The notes under the pieces were generated by a model. It was given only the letters and a program-made list of their open reading frames with translations. It was not told where the DNA came from and did not search any database. A DNA stretch of 64,000 nucleotides from positions 62,001-126,000 of the forward strand of contig NZ_JAKWBE010000012.1 in assembly GCF_022513565.1 (NCBI RefSeq), read 5' to 3'. A program made the translations under genes and the position numbers. Numbering within the stretch: position 1 is the stretch's first letter; the number at the start of each line of letters is the position of its first letter. Positions 50,011-57,466 of the stretch are shown piece by piece. This DNA is from Streptomyces gilvus (GTDB taxonomy: Bacteria > Actinomycetota > Actinomycetes > Streptomycetales > Streptomycetaceae).

Positions 50011-50624
50011 AACCCGTGCCCCACGCGACATCGCTACGCCGTGCGCCCGTGCAGCGGCGCAGTGCCGAACGGCTGACCAGGATCCTCGACGCCTGCGCCG
50101 ACCTCCTCGACGAGGTCGGCTACGACGACCTGAGCACCCGTGCCGTGGCACTGCGCGCGGGCGTCCCCATCGGCTCGGTCTACCGCTTCTTCGGCAACAA
50201 GCGGCAGATGGCCGACGCCCTCGCCCAGCGCAACCTCGAGCGCTTCACCGAACGCGTCACCGAGCGGCTGAAGGAGTCCACCGAGGGAGGCTGGCGCACC
50301 GCCATGGACGCCGTGCTCGACGAGTACCTGGCCATGAAGCGCACCGCCCCCGGCTTCTCCCTCGTCGACTTCGGCAACCAGATCCCGGTGGGCTCCCGCC
50401 ACGCCGAACCCAACCACCGTGTCGCCGACCGCCTCACCGACCTGCTCTCCGGCTATCTGGACCGCGAACCGGACGACGATCTGCGCCGCACCTTCCTGAT
50501 CGCCGTGGAGACCGCGGACACCCTGGTCCACCTGGCCTTCCGGGTGGCCCCGGACGGCGACGAGAAGATCATCGAGGAGGCCCGGGAGATGCTGCGGGCC
50601 TATCTGGCGCGGGTTCTGGACTAG
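50007..50624 (+). CDS. TetR-family regulator
   Basis: A 205-residue TetR protein: RILDACADLLDEVGYDDLSTRAVALRAGVPIGSVYRFFGNKRQMADALAQRNLE forms the DNA-binding domain, and the C-terminal domain ends DEKIIEEAREMLRAYLARVLD. ATG 50007 overlaps the lipoprotein stop and has GGAAAGG upstream. It reads toward the molybdopterin oxidoreductase gene, whose upstream region has a TetR-type palindrome (ATACCGGTCGGTAT) 37 nt before the start; that site is the likely target. Confidence 0.9.
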   Translation: MKPVPHATSLRRAPVQRRSAERLTRILDACADLLDEVGYDDLSTRAVALRAGVPIGSVYRFFGNKRQMADALAQRNLERFTERVTERLKESTEGGWRTAMDAVLDEYLAMKRTAPGFSLVDFGNQIPVGSRHAEPNHRVADRLTDLLSGYLDREPDDDLRRTFLIAVETADTLVHLAFRVAPDGDEKIIEEAREMLRAYLARVLD

Positions 50625-50628
50625 CCGG

Positions 50629-50646
50629 GGTCGCGGGTTTGCGACC
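50629..50646 (+). terminator. Small hairpin after TetR gene
   Basis: GGTCGC (50629-50634) pairs with GCGACC (50641-50646) around GGGTTT, 5 nt after the TetR stop. The stem is short but GC-rich. Confidence 0.4.
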
Positions 50647-50673
50647 TCGTCCCCCAAGAGGACTCCCCTCCGT

Positions 50674-50691
50674 GCATACCGGTCGGTATGC
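50674..50691. promoter_or_regulatory. TetR-type operator upstream of the molybdopterin oxidoreductase
   Basis: GCATACCGGTCGGTATGC has perfect 7-bp arms around GGTC. The core ATACC-N4-GGTAT is the classic form for several TetR-family repressors. Confidence 0.75.
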
Positions 50692-50727
50692 TCCCCTGGA
50701 ACTGGCACCGCTGCCCCGGGAGGACCC

Positions 50728-52965
50728 GTGTCCCGCACCGCCCTGCGAATCTGCCCCCTGTGCGAGGCCACCTGTGGGCTGACGCTGACCATCGAGGGAA
50801 CCAGGGTCACCGGCGCCCGCGGTGACCGGGACGACGTCTTCAGCAAGGGGTTCATCTGTCCCAAGGGCGCCTTGTTCGGCGCCGTCGACGGCGACCCGGA
50901 CCGGCTGCGCGCACCGCTGGTGCGCAGGGACGGGGAGCTGCGCGAGGCCACCTGGGAGGAGGCCTTCGACGCGGTCGCCGCGGGCATCCGTCCCGTCGTC
51001 GAGCGGTACGGGCCGAACTCCGTCGGGGTCGTCCTCGGCAACCCCAACGTGCACACCATGGCCGGCGCCCTCTATCCGCCGGTCCTGCTCGCCGGACTCG
51101 GCACCCGCAGCGTCTTCACCGCCTCCACCGTCGACCAGATGCCCAAGCACGTCTCCAGCGGACTGCTCTTCGGCGACGCCAACGCGATCCCCGTGCCCGA
51201 CCTCGACCACACCGGCCATCTGCTGCTGATCGGCGCCAACCCGCTGGAGTCCAACGGCAGTCTGTGCACCGCCCCCGACTTCCCCGGCAAGCTCAAGGCC
51301 CTCAAGGCCCGCGGCGGCACCCTCACCGTCATCGACCCCCGCCGCACCCGCACCGCGAAGCTCGCCGACCGGCACATCGCGATCCGCCCCGGCACCGACG
51401 CCCTGCTCCTCGCGGCGATGGCACACGTCCTGTTCGCGGAAGGCCTCGTGGAACTCGGCGAGTTGGCGCCGCACGTCGAAGGCGTCGAGGAACTCCGGGC
51501 CGCCGTGGGGGACTTCACGCCCGAGGCCGTCGCCGACGCCTGCGACGTCGACGCCGGCACCGTCCGCGCCCTCGCCCGCGAACTCGCCGCCGCCCCGACC
51601 GCCGCCGTGTACGGACGCATCGGCAGCTGCACCGTCCCGTACGGCACCCTCGGCAGCTGGCTCGTCGACGTGCTCAACGTCCTCACCGGCAACCTCGACC
51701 GGCCCGGCGGGGCCCTCTTCCCGCAGGCGGCCACGGACCGGACCCCCCGACCCGCCGGACCCGGCCACGGGTTCGCCCTCGGCCGCTGGCACTCACGGGT
51801 GAGCAAGCACCCCGAGGCGAAAGGGGAGTTGCCGCTCTCCGCGGTCGCCGAGGAGATCGACACGGCGACCGCGGAGGGCGAGCCGATCCGCGCCCTGATC
51901 GCCGTCGCCACCAACCCCGTGCTCTCCGCGCCCGACGGCGACCGGCTCGACAAGGCCCTGGACTCCCTCGACTTCATGGTCAGCGTCGACCCCTACCTCA
52001 ACGAGACCTCGCGCCACGCCGACGTCGTCCTGCCGCCGCCCCCGCCCTCCCAGAGCCCGCACCACGACTTCGCCTTCAACACCCTCGCCGTGCGCAACCA
52101 GGTCCGCTACAGCCGCCCCGCCGTCCCGCTGGAGCCCGGCCGCATGGCCGAGACCGAGATCCTCGCCCGGCTGATCCTGGCCGCGACCGGCATGCACGGC
52201 GCCGACCCCTCCGCCGTGGACGACCTGGTCGTCGGCCAGACCCTCGGCAAGGCCGTCAAGGAGCCCCACTCGCCCGTGCACGGCCGCGACACCAAGGAAC
52301 TCGCCGCCCAACTCACCGGCGTCAGCGGCCCGGAGCGGCGGCTCGACATGATGCTGCGCCTCGGCCCCTACGGCGACGGCTTCGGCGTACGACCGGACGG
52401 GCTGTCCCTGGAGCGTCTGCTCGCGCATCCGCACGGCATCGACCTCGGCCCCCTGCGCCCCCGCCTTCCACAGCCGCTGAAGACCAGGAGCGGCAAGGTC
52501 GAGCTGCTGCCGCAGCCGATCGCCGACGATCTGCCCCGCCTCAGGCAGGCGTTGCGCGAGCGCCCCGACGGACTCGTGCTGGTCGGACGCCGGCATCTGC
52601 GGTCCAACAACAGCTGGATGCACAACGTCCCCGCCCTCACTGGCGGTTCCAACCGCTGCACCCTGCACATCCACCCCGAGGACGCCGAGCGGCTCGGGGT
52701 GGACGACGGGGCGCCGGTGCGGGTCAAGGGCGCCGGGGGAGAGGTCACCGCCCGCGCCGAGGTCACCGACGGGGTGCGCCGGGGCGTGGTGAGCCTGCCG
52801 CACGGCTGGGGCCACGACCGGCCCGGCACCCGGCTGCGCCACGCCGCCACCGACCCCGGCGTCAACGTCAACCAGCTCCTCGACGGCAGCCTCCTCGACC
52901 CGCTGTCGGGCAACGCGGTCCTCAACGGAGTGCCCGTCGAGGTCACGGCCGTCGTGGCGGTCTGA
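50728..52965 (+). CDS. Molybdopterin-dependent oxidoreductase with N-terminal 4Fe-4S site
   Basis: A 745-residue molybdenum enzyme of the formate dehydrogenase/nitrate reductase type. The cluster cysteines are in CPLCEATCGL and FICPKGAL at the N-terminus. Molybdopterin-binding parts include NPLESNGSLCTAPDFPGKLKALKARGGTLTVIDPRRTRTAKLADRHIAIRPGTDALLLAAMAHVL and the C-terminal molydop-binding domain (LVGRRHLRSNNSWMHNVPALTGGSNRCTLHIHPEDAERLGVDDGAPVRVKG...). There is no twin-arginine signal, so it is cytoplasmic. The GTG has GGGAGG upstream. The electron partner and substrate are unknown; no partner subunit is adjacent. TetR control is likely. Confidence 0.9.
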   Translation: MSRTALRICPLCEATCGLTLTIEGTRVTGARGDRDDVFSKGFICPKGALFGAVDGDPDRLRAPLVRRDGELREATWEEAFDAVAAGIRPVVERYGPNSVGVVLGNPNVHTMAGALYPPVLLAGLGTRSVFTASTVDQMPKHVSSGLLFGDANAIPVPDLDHTGHLLLIGANPLESNGSLCTAPDFPGKLKALKARGGTLTVIDPRRTRTAKLADRHIAIRPGTDALLLAAMAHVLFAEGLVELGELAPHVEGVEELRAAVGDFTPEAVADACDVDAGTVRALARELAAAPTAAVYGRIGSCTVPYGTLGSWLVDVLNVLTGNLDRPGGALFPQAATDRTPRPAGPGHGFALGRWHSRVSKHPEAKGELPLSAVAEEIDTATAEGEPIRALIAVATNPVLSAPDGDRLDKALDSLDFMVSVDPYLNETSRHADVVLPPPPPSQSPHHDFAFNTLAVRNQVRYSRPAVPLEPGRMAETEILARLILAATGMHGADPSAVDDLVVGQTLGKAVKEPHSPVHGRDTKELAAQLTGVSGPERRLDMMLRLGPYGDGFGVRPDGLSLERLLAHPHGIDLGPLRPRLPQPLKTRSGKVELLPQPIADDLPRLRQALRERPDGLVLVGRRHLRSNNSWMHNVPALTGGSNRCTLHIHPEDAERLGVDDGAPVRVKGAGGEVTARAEVTDGVRRGVVSLPHGWGHDRPGTRLRHAATDPGVNVNQLLDGSLLDPLSGNAVLNGVPVEVTAVVAV

Positions 52966-53019
52966 CCTGAGCAAAGCCGTGACCTGCGGTTTTGCGCTTA
53001 TTGCTCACAGGTCAACTAC

Positions 53020-53049
53020 TTGTTAACGCCGTTTGAACGGACCTAACGT
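53020..53049 (+). promoter_or_regulatory. Possible promoter for the CitMHS gene
   Basis: TTGTTA at 53020-53025, 18 nt, then TAACGT at 53044-53049, 55 nt before the ATG. It overlaps the left arm of the inverted repeat at 53041. Confidence 0.3.
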
Positions 53050-53095
53050 CGTCGCACCGCCTGCCCGGTGGGATGTTCAAGGGCGAACGTTAGGT
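53041..53095 (+). promoter_or_regulatory. Inverted repeat spanning the CitMHS leader
   Basis: ACCTAACGT (53041-53049) is perfectly complementary to ACGTTAGGT (53087-53095), 37 nt apart. The right arm sits where the ribosome site should be, 8 nt before the ATG at 53104. A second inverted repeat, TGACCTG/CAGGTCA, lies at 52980-53014. Confidence 0.45.
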
Positions 53096-53103
53096 ATCCA
53101 CTC

Positions 53104-54501
53104 ATGCTGACCATCCTCGGCTTCGCCATGATCGCGACCTTCCTGGTCCTGATCATGCTGAAGAAGATGTCGCCGATCGCGGCACTCGTGCTCATACCCG
53201 CGCTGTTCTGCGTGTTCGTGGGCAAGGGTGCCAAACTCGGCGACTACGTCATCGACGGCGTCACCAGCCTCGCGCCCACCGCGGCGATGCTCATGTTCGC
53301 GATCGTCTACTTCGGTGTGATGATCGACGTCGGCCTCTTCGACCCGATCGTTCGGGGAATCCTGAAGTTCTGCAAGGCCGACCCGCTCCGCATCGTCGTC
53401 GGCACCGCGCTCCTCGCCGCGATCGTCTCGCTCGACGGCGACGGCTCCACCACCTTCATGATCACCGTCTCGGCGATGTACCCGCTCTACAAGCGCCTGA
53501 AGATGAGCCTGGTCGTGATGACCGGTGTGGCCGCGATGGCCAACGGCGTGATGAACACGCTCCCCTGGGGCGGTCCGACGGCCCGCGCGGCGACCGCGCT
53601 GAAGCTCGACGCCAGCGACATCTTCGTGCCGATGATCCCGGCACTCGCCGTGGGCCTGCTCTTCGTGATCGCCCTCGCGTACGTCCTCGGCCGCCGAGAG
53701 CGAAAGCGGCTCGGCGTGCTGACGCTGGACGAGGCGCTGGTGGAGGAGCCCGCCGAGCAGGAGACGGCGCTGGTCGGCGCGGGTAGCGGCAAGAGCCCCA
53801 GGAGCGGCGGCGGTTCGGGCACCGGCACGGACCTCCCGGAGCGGCCCGAGGACGACGGCTTCCAGGGCCTCGACCCCGACCGGCCCACCCTGCGGCCCAG
53901 GCTCTACTGGTTCAACGCGCTGCTCACGGTCGCCCTGCTCACCGCCATGATCATGGAGTGGCTGCCGATCCCGGTGCTGTTCCTGCTCGGCGCCGCGCTC
54001 GCGCTCACCGTCAACTTCCCGCACATGCCCGACCAGAAGGCCCGCCTCGGCGCCCACGCCGAGAACGTCCTCAACGTCTCCGGCATGGTCTTCGCCGCCG
54101 CCGTCTTCACCGGCGTCCTGCAGGGCACCGGCATGGTCGACCACATGGCGAAGTGGCTGGTGGACAACATCCCCGATGGGATGGGCCCGCACATGGCCTT
54201 CGTCACCGGCGTCCTGAGCATCCCGCTCACGTACTTCATGTCGAACGACGGCTTCTACTTCGGCATCCTCCCCGTCCTCGCCGAGGCCGGCCAGGCCCAC
54301 GGCGTCTCCTCCCTGGAGATCGCCCGCGCCTCCCTCGTCGGCCAGCCCCTGCACATGTCCAGCCCGCTCGTCCCGGCCGTCTACGTCCTGGTCGGCATGG
54401 CCAAGGTGGAGTTCGGCGACCACACCAGGTTCGTGGTCAAGTGGGCCGCGCTCACATCACTGGTCGTGCTCGGGGCAGGGATTGCCTTCGGCATCATCTG
54501 A
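53104..54501 (+). CDS. CitMHS-family citrate-type carrier
   Basis: A 465-residue transporter with about 11-12 membrane helices. Family marks are LTILGFAMIATFLVLIMLKKMSPIAALVLIPALF, LDGDGSTTFMITVSAMYPLYKRLKM and NTLPWGGPTARAATALKLDASDIFVPMIPAL, and the C-terminal FMSNDGFYFGILPVLAEAG and GQPLHMSSPLVPAVYVLVG. A hydrophilic loop at about 205-265 is longer and more glycine-rich than usual. CitMHS carriers import citrate as a complex with Mg2+ or another divalent metal and a proton. The ATG at 53104 lacks a strong ribosome site; the GTTAGGT before it lies in an inverted repeat. Confidence 0.93.
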   Translation: MLTILGFAMIATFLVLIMLKKMSPIAALVLIPALFCVFVGKGAKLGDYVIDGVTSLAPTAAMLMFAIVYFGVMIDVGLFDPIVRGILKFCKADPLRIVVGTALLAAIVSLDGDGSTTFMITVSAMYPLYKRLKMSLVVMTGVAAMANGVMNTLPWGGPTARAATALKLDASDIFVPMIPALAVGLLFVIALAYVLGRRERKRLGVLTLDEALVEEPAEQETALVGAGSGKSPRSGGGSGTGTDLPERPEDDGFQGLDPDRPTLRPRLYWFNALLTVALLTAMIMEWLPIPVLFLLGAALALTVNFPHMPDQKARLGAHAENVLNVSGMVFAAAVFTGVLQGTGMVDHMAKWLVDNIPDGMGPHMAFVTGVLSIPLTYFMSNDGFYFGILPVLAEAGQAHGVSSLEIARASLVGQPLHMSSPLVPAVYVLVGMAKVEFGDHTRFVVKWAALTSLVVLGAGIAFGII

Positions 54502-54523
54502 CCGCACCACGGAGGTTCGACCC

Positions 54524-55768
54524 ATGAGGCCCGGTGGAAACCGCGGCTGGCTGCTCCGCCTCGTCATCGCCTTCTCCTTCGCGCAGGGGGCGGTGTCGAT
54601 GGCCCGGCCCGCCGTCTCCTACCGGGCCCTGGCGCTGGGCGCCGACGAGCGCGCCGTCGGCGTCATCGCGGGCGTCTACGCCCTGCTCCCCCTCTTCGCC
54701 GCCGTACCGCTCGGCCGGCGCACCGACCACGGCCGCTGCGCACCCCTGCTGCCCGTCGGCGTCGTCCTCATCGCCGGCGGCTGCGCACTGAGCGGACTCG
54801 CGGGCTCCCCGTGGGCGATGGCGATCTGGAGCGGCGTGATGGGCCTCGGCCACCTCTGCTTCGTGATCGGCGCCCAGTCCCTGGTCGCCCGCCAGTCCGC
54901 GCCGCACGAACAGGACCGCAACTTCGGCCACTTCACCATCGGCGCCTCCCTCGGCCAGCTCGTCGGCCCGATCGCCGCGGGCGCGCTGATCGGCGGCCCC
55001 GACATGGCGGGCACGAGCGCACTCGCCCTGGTGGTCGCGGGGGCGGGCGCGGCCGTCGCGTTCACGTCGCTGTGGCGCATCGAGGACCGTACGGCCCTCA
55101 AGTCCCGTACTCCACAAGGCGATCGCGTCCCCGTCGGCGGCATCCTGCGCGCCCGGGGTGTCCCGGCGGGCATGCTCGTCAGCCTCTCGGTGCTCTCCGC
55201 CACGGACATCCTCACCGCGTATCTCCCGGTCGTCGGCCAGCCCCGGGACATCGCGCCGGCGGTGATCGGCGTGCTGCTCAGTCTGCGCGCGGGGGCGACC
55301 ATCGCCTGCCGGCTCGTGCTGACCCCGTTGCTCCGGCTGCTCGGCCGCCCCCTGCTGCTGACGCTGACCTGTCTGCTGGCCGCGCTGCTGTGCGCGGGCA
55401 TCGCCCTGCCGGTGCCGGTGTGGGGGCTCGGTCTGATCCTGGCCGCGCTCGGCTTCTGTCTCGGCGTCGGACAGCCGCTGTCGATGACGACGGTCGTGCA
55501 GGCCGCCCCCGACGGCGCCCGCTCCACCGCCCTCGCGCTGCGACTGACCGGCAACCGGCTCGGCCAGGTGGCCGCGCCGGCCGCGGCGGGGCTGGTCGCG
55601 GGGGTCGCCGGAGTGGCGGCGCCGTTCGTGATGCTGGGCGGGCTGTTGCTGCTGTCGGCGGGCGTGGCGGTGCGGTCGTCGTCGGCTCCGGGCGGCGGTC
55701 CGGGGGCCGCGGCCGTGCGCCGGGAGAGCCGGGCCGGCACTCCGTTGCGCCGGTCGAGCGATATCTGA
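54524..55768 (+). CDS. MFS transporter
   Basis: A 414-residue major facilitator with 12 predicted helices. The loop 2-3 signature is PLFAAVPLGRRTDHGRC, and helix 5 has GASLGQLVGPIAAGALIGG, a pattern typical of efflux-type (DHA) proteins. The tail is Ser/Arg-rich. ATG 54524 has ACGGAGG 9 nt upstream; it starts 22 nt after the CitMHS stop, so both carriers are probably on one transcript. Substrate unknown; export of a metabolite is more likely than sugar import. Confidence 0.88.
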   Translation: MRPGGNRGWLLRLVIAFSFAQGAVSMARPAVSYRALALGADERAVGVIAGVYALLPLFAAVPLGRRTDHGRCAPLLPVGVVLIAGGCALSGLAGSPWAMAIWSGVMGLGHLCFVIGAQSLVARQSAPHEQDRNFGHFTIGASLGQLVGPIAAGALIGGPDMAGTSALALVVAGAGAAVAFTSLWRIEDRTALKSRTPQGDRVPVGGILRARGVPAGMLVSLSVLSATDILTAYLPVVGQPRDIAPAVIGVLLSLRAGATIACRLVLTPLLRLLGRPLLLTLTCLLAALLCAGIALPVPVWGLGLILAALGFCLGVGQPLSMTTVVQAAPDGARSTALALRLTGNRLGQVAAPAAAGLVAGVAGVAAPFVMLGGLLLLSAGVAVRSSSAPGGGPGAAAVRRESRAGTPLRRSSDI

Positions 55769-55816
55769 CGGCGCGTCGGGCAGGACGCCCGCCTGTCGTG
55801 GAGCGGATGTGAAAGA

Positions 55817-55858
55817 GAGTCAGGTGAAAGAGCGATTTGTGTGAAAATCGTCTGACTC
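55817..55858 (+). promoter_or_regulatory. Nested hairpin in the leader of the secreted-protein/sortase pair
   Basis: GAGTCAG (55817-55823) pairs with CTGACTC (55852-55858). Inside it CGATTT (55833-55838) pairs with AAATCG (55845-55850). TGAAAGAG occurs twice just upstream and within. The structure ends a few bases before the CGGAGG ribosome site of the gene at 55871. Confidence 0.55.
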
Positions 55859-55870
55859 GGAGGAACATCC

Positions 55871-56596
55871 ATGCCCACCTTGATGCCCCCGTCCGCCGTC
55901 GGCGCCCGCCTCGGCGCCGCGGCGGCCCTCACCGTCCTCACCGCGGCAGGGGCCACCTTGGCCGCGGCACCGGCCGCCATGGCCGCCCCCGGAGACGGAG
56001 CCGACATCAGGATCCACAATGAGCGGGTGCCCTACGGTGTCTCGAAGGACGATCCCGTCGTCTGCAGGTTCTACCTGGACGCGGCGAACTTCGGCGACCT
56101 GCCGACCGTCAACTACACCATCAAGGCGCAGCCCCCGCTGCCCACGGCGGCGACCGTGAGCGGCTCCATCGCGCTCGCCGGCGGCGCCGGCCACACCGAC
56201 ACCCTGGGCCTGGCCGACGGCAGGTACACGCTGCAGTGGACCATCCCGCCGGTCCCCGGCGCCCCCACCCCCACCCCCACCGTCGCCCCCAAGGAGAAGG
56301 TCTTCGTCGTCGACTGCAACAGCCGACGCGACCACGACCGGGCCCAGGACCCGGGCCGGACCATCGAGGACCACGGCCGTGGGGCGGCGGGCCCCGGCAG
56401 CGGGTCCTGGGGCGGCTCCGGGGGCGGCCACGAGGACCCTGGGCCGAAGGGCGGCGTGCACGCGGGCGGCGGTGGTCTCGTCGACACGGTGCAGGCGTAC
56501 ACCCCGCTGAGCGCGGCCGCGGCCGTCGGACTCGTCGCGATCAGCGCGGGCGTGTACGTCCGCATCCTCCGCCGCCGCTCGCATGGTGCCGCGTAG
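55871..56596 (+). CDS. Secreted membrane-anchored protein, partner of class F sortase
   Basis: A 241-residue exported protein. A signal peptide (LGAAAALTVLTAAGATLAAAPAAMA) precedes a compact beta-type domain with cysteines in DPVVCRFYLDAANFG and VFVVDCNSR, likely disulfide-bonded. A Gly/Pro/His-rich linker follows, then a membrane helix (AAAAVGLVAISAGVYVRIL) and RRRS. The layout is that of a sortase substrate, but no LPxTG or LAxTG precedes the helix. CGGAGG stands before the ATG. It overlaps the class F sortase gene by 14 nt, so the two are made together; function unknown. Confidence 0.82.
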   Translation: MPTLMPPSAVGARLGAAAALTVLTAAGATLAAAPAAMAAPGDGADIRIHNERVPYGVSKDDPVVCRFYLDAANFGDLPTVNYTIKAQPPLPTAATVSGSIALAGGAGHTDTLGLADGRYTLQWTIPPVPGAPTPTPTVAPKEKVFVVDCNSRRDHDRAQDPGRTIEDHGRGAAGPGSGSWGGSGGGHEDPGPKGGVHAGGGGLVDTVQAYTPLSAAAAVGLVAISAGVYVRILRRRSHGAA

Positions 56597-57305
56597 GCGC
56601 ACACGCAGGCCCTGGTACCGCACCCGTGCCTACCGCCTCACCAGGACGGCCGCGATCGTGGCCGTCCTGGTGACGGTCGTCCGGTGCGGGGGCGACCACC
56701 AGCCGCATGCGTCCGCCAGGGCCGGGGCGTCCGCGCAGGCCCCCGCCGACCCGGCCCCGGTGGCCGCCGGAGGCTCCGCGGCCGCCGAGGGGAAGGCCTC
56801 GGCCGAACCGGCCGTCCCGCCCAAGCCCCTGCCCCGCTCGCCGGCGACCGCGTTGCGGGTACCGGCCCTGGGGATCGACGCGCCGGTCATCGGGCTGAGC
56901 CTCGGCCGCGACCGGCAGCTCGAGACCCCGCCGCTCGGCAAGCCCAAGCTCGTCGGCTGGTACCGGGACGGGCCCTCGCCGGGCGAGAACGGCACCGCCA
57001 TCGCGGTCGGCCACCGCGACACCACGACCGGCCCCGCCGTCTTCGCCGCCCTCGCGCAGGTCCCGCGCGGCGGCCGTATCGAGGCCCGGCGCGCCGACGG
57101 CCGTACCGCCGTCTACACCGTGGACCGGGTACGGGTCTTCGACAAGGCCCACTTCCCCGACAAGGAGGTGTACGGCCCGAGCCGGCGCCCCGAACTCCGG
57201 GTCCTGACCTGCGGTGGCCTCTACACCCGCAGGACGGGCTACACCAGCAACGTCGTCGTCTTCGCGCACCTCACACAGACCCTCGACGCCCCGGCCGGAC
57301 ACTGA
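56583..57305 (+). CDS. Class F sortase
   Basis: A 240-residue sortase. A basic N-terminus and one membrane helix (AAIVAVLVTVVRC) anchor it, a Pro/Ala-rich spacer follows, and the sortase fold starts near 85 (LRVPALGIDAPVIGLSLGRDRQLETPPLGKPKLVGWYRDGPSPGENGTAIAVGHRD). The catalytic histidine is in VGHRD, the cysteine in LRVLTCGG, and the arginine in RRTGYTSNVVVFAHL. Class F enzymes are actinobacterial, and most have no known substrate. The coupled gene upstream encodes a secreted protein with a C-terminal membrane anchor, the obvious candidate partner. Confidence 0.92.
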   Translation: MVPRRRTRRPWYRTRAYRLTRTAAIVAVLVTVVRCGGDHQPHASARAGASAQAPADPAPVAAGGSAAAEGKASAEPAVPPKPLPRSPATALRVPALGIDAPVIGLSLGRDRQLETPPLGKPKLVGWYRDGPSPGENGTAIAVGHRDTTTGPAVFAALAQVPRGGRIEARRADGRTAVYTVDRVRVFDKAHFPDKEVYGPSRRPELRVLTCGGLYTRRTGYTSNVVVFAHLTQTLDAPAGH

Positions 57306-57466
57306 ACCCGGTCATCCGCTTTCTCACGGCTCGAACCGGACCGCCCTGACTCTTCCCCCGGCCGCGCACATTCCGTTAACTTCCGTGACCCACGGACCTC
57401 GTACGACCCGCACGAGGCCATCGGACGGCGGAGCACCAGCGCCTGCAGCCCCCGGGGGCACCGGAC
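57306..57466. other. Intergenic region upstream of MalK-type ATPase
   Basis: A weak stem, CCTCGT-N9-ACGAGG, lies about 57397-57417, and GTTAAC lies near 57374. No gene or clear promoter is seen. Confidence 0.35.
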
